Part shown: positions 63,931-64,000 of the stretch, in pieces
How positions within the stretch are numbered: position 1 is the first letter of the stretch
Layout: every line of letters starts with the position of its first letter
Origin: Odontocerum albicorne
Taxonomy: Eukaryota > Arthropoda > Insecta > Trichoptera > Odontoceridae
Length of the DNA stretch: 64,000 bases
Reading direction: 5' to 3'
NCBI GenBank assembly: GCA_949825065.1
Contig: OX463849.1
Span: 43,621,307-43,685,306, forward strand
Notes under the pieces: generated by a model
Told to the model about the DNA's origin: nothing
The model's database searches: none
The model's input: only the letters and a program-made list of their open reading frames with translations
Position numbers and translations under genes: made by a program

Positions 63931-64000
63931 TTACAATATTTAGAAATAGCTACTAACTTTGTGGTCTCCTTTATTAATATAAATAACGTAAAACAAACCA

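Noticed and set aside
1..64000. A bacterial-type operon, phage or endogenous virus
   Set aside because: There are no such genes. All long frames are non-LTR retrotransposon or mariner proteins, and I see no LTRs, capsid or envelope-like frames.

Overview
The window looks like repeat-dense, AT-rich nuclear DNA from an insect (or another arthropod). There is no bacterial, organellar or viral gene set. All large coding regions belong to transposable elements: Jockey-clade non-LTR retrotransposons, mariner transposons with TA target duplications and DD34D or related transposases, tRNA-derived SINE-like repeats and minisatellites. I cannot name the species or order from sequence alone.

The main element is one Jockey-type family. 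Copy A (+, 16459-21995) and copy B (-, 42667-48163) are almost identical and lie in inverted orientation about 21 kb apart. B has an intact ORF1 (gag-like, PRE_C2HC region plus three zinc knuckles) overlapping an intact ORF2 (endonuclease plus reverse transcriptase) by 17 nt. A has an intact ORF2, but its ORF1 carries a stop codon and homopolymer indels. B is inserted inside an older, 5'-truncated relative, E (42583-48896). Copy C (49738-50671) is 5'-truncated and internally deleted and sits inside a 44-bp satellite array. Copy D (60917-62846) is 5'-truncated but keeps an open 500-codon RT frame. All five have 11-12 bp target-site duplications and share a conserved 3'-terminal hairpin.

Four or five mariner relics are present. 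A near-complete one (30015-31301) has perfect 31-bp inverted repeats and one nonsense codon. Two internally deleted ones (6315-6866, 26619-27529) keep both ends. One has lost an end (25841-26535), and one is a scrap near 29.7 kb. Many short, frameshifted C-terminal fragments of endonuclease-reverse transcriptases lie on both strands near 0, 1.2, 3, 4, 8.3, 11.3, 41, 52.2 and 56-57 kb. Two other Jockey-type fragments lie at 32.8-33.8 and 63.6-63.9 kb.

Tandem repeats occur at 2.1-2.7 kb (46 bp), 15.9-16.2 kb (34 bp), 24.2 kb (37 bp) and 49.7-51.2 kb (44 bp). A nearly perfect 211-bp palindrome lies at 55613-55823. Host-gene signal is slight: a candidate promoter plus first coding exon at 59.5-59.6 kb (+), a candidate terminal exon with splice acceptor and polyA signal at 36.5-36.75 kb (-), and a weaker internal exon candidate at 10967-11072 (-). 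The remaining DNA is AT-rich sequence in which I see no gene; it could be intronic or intergenic.
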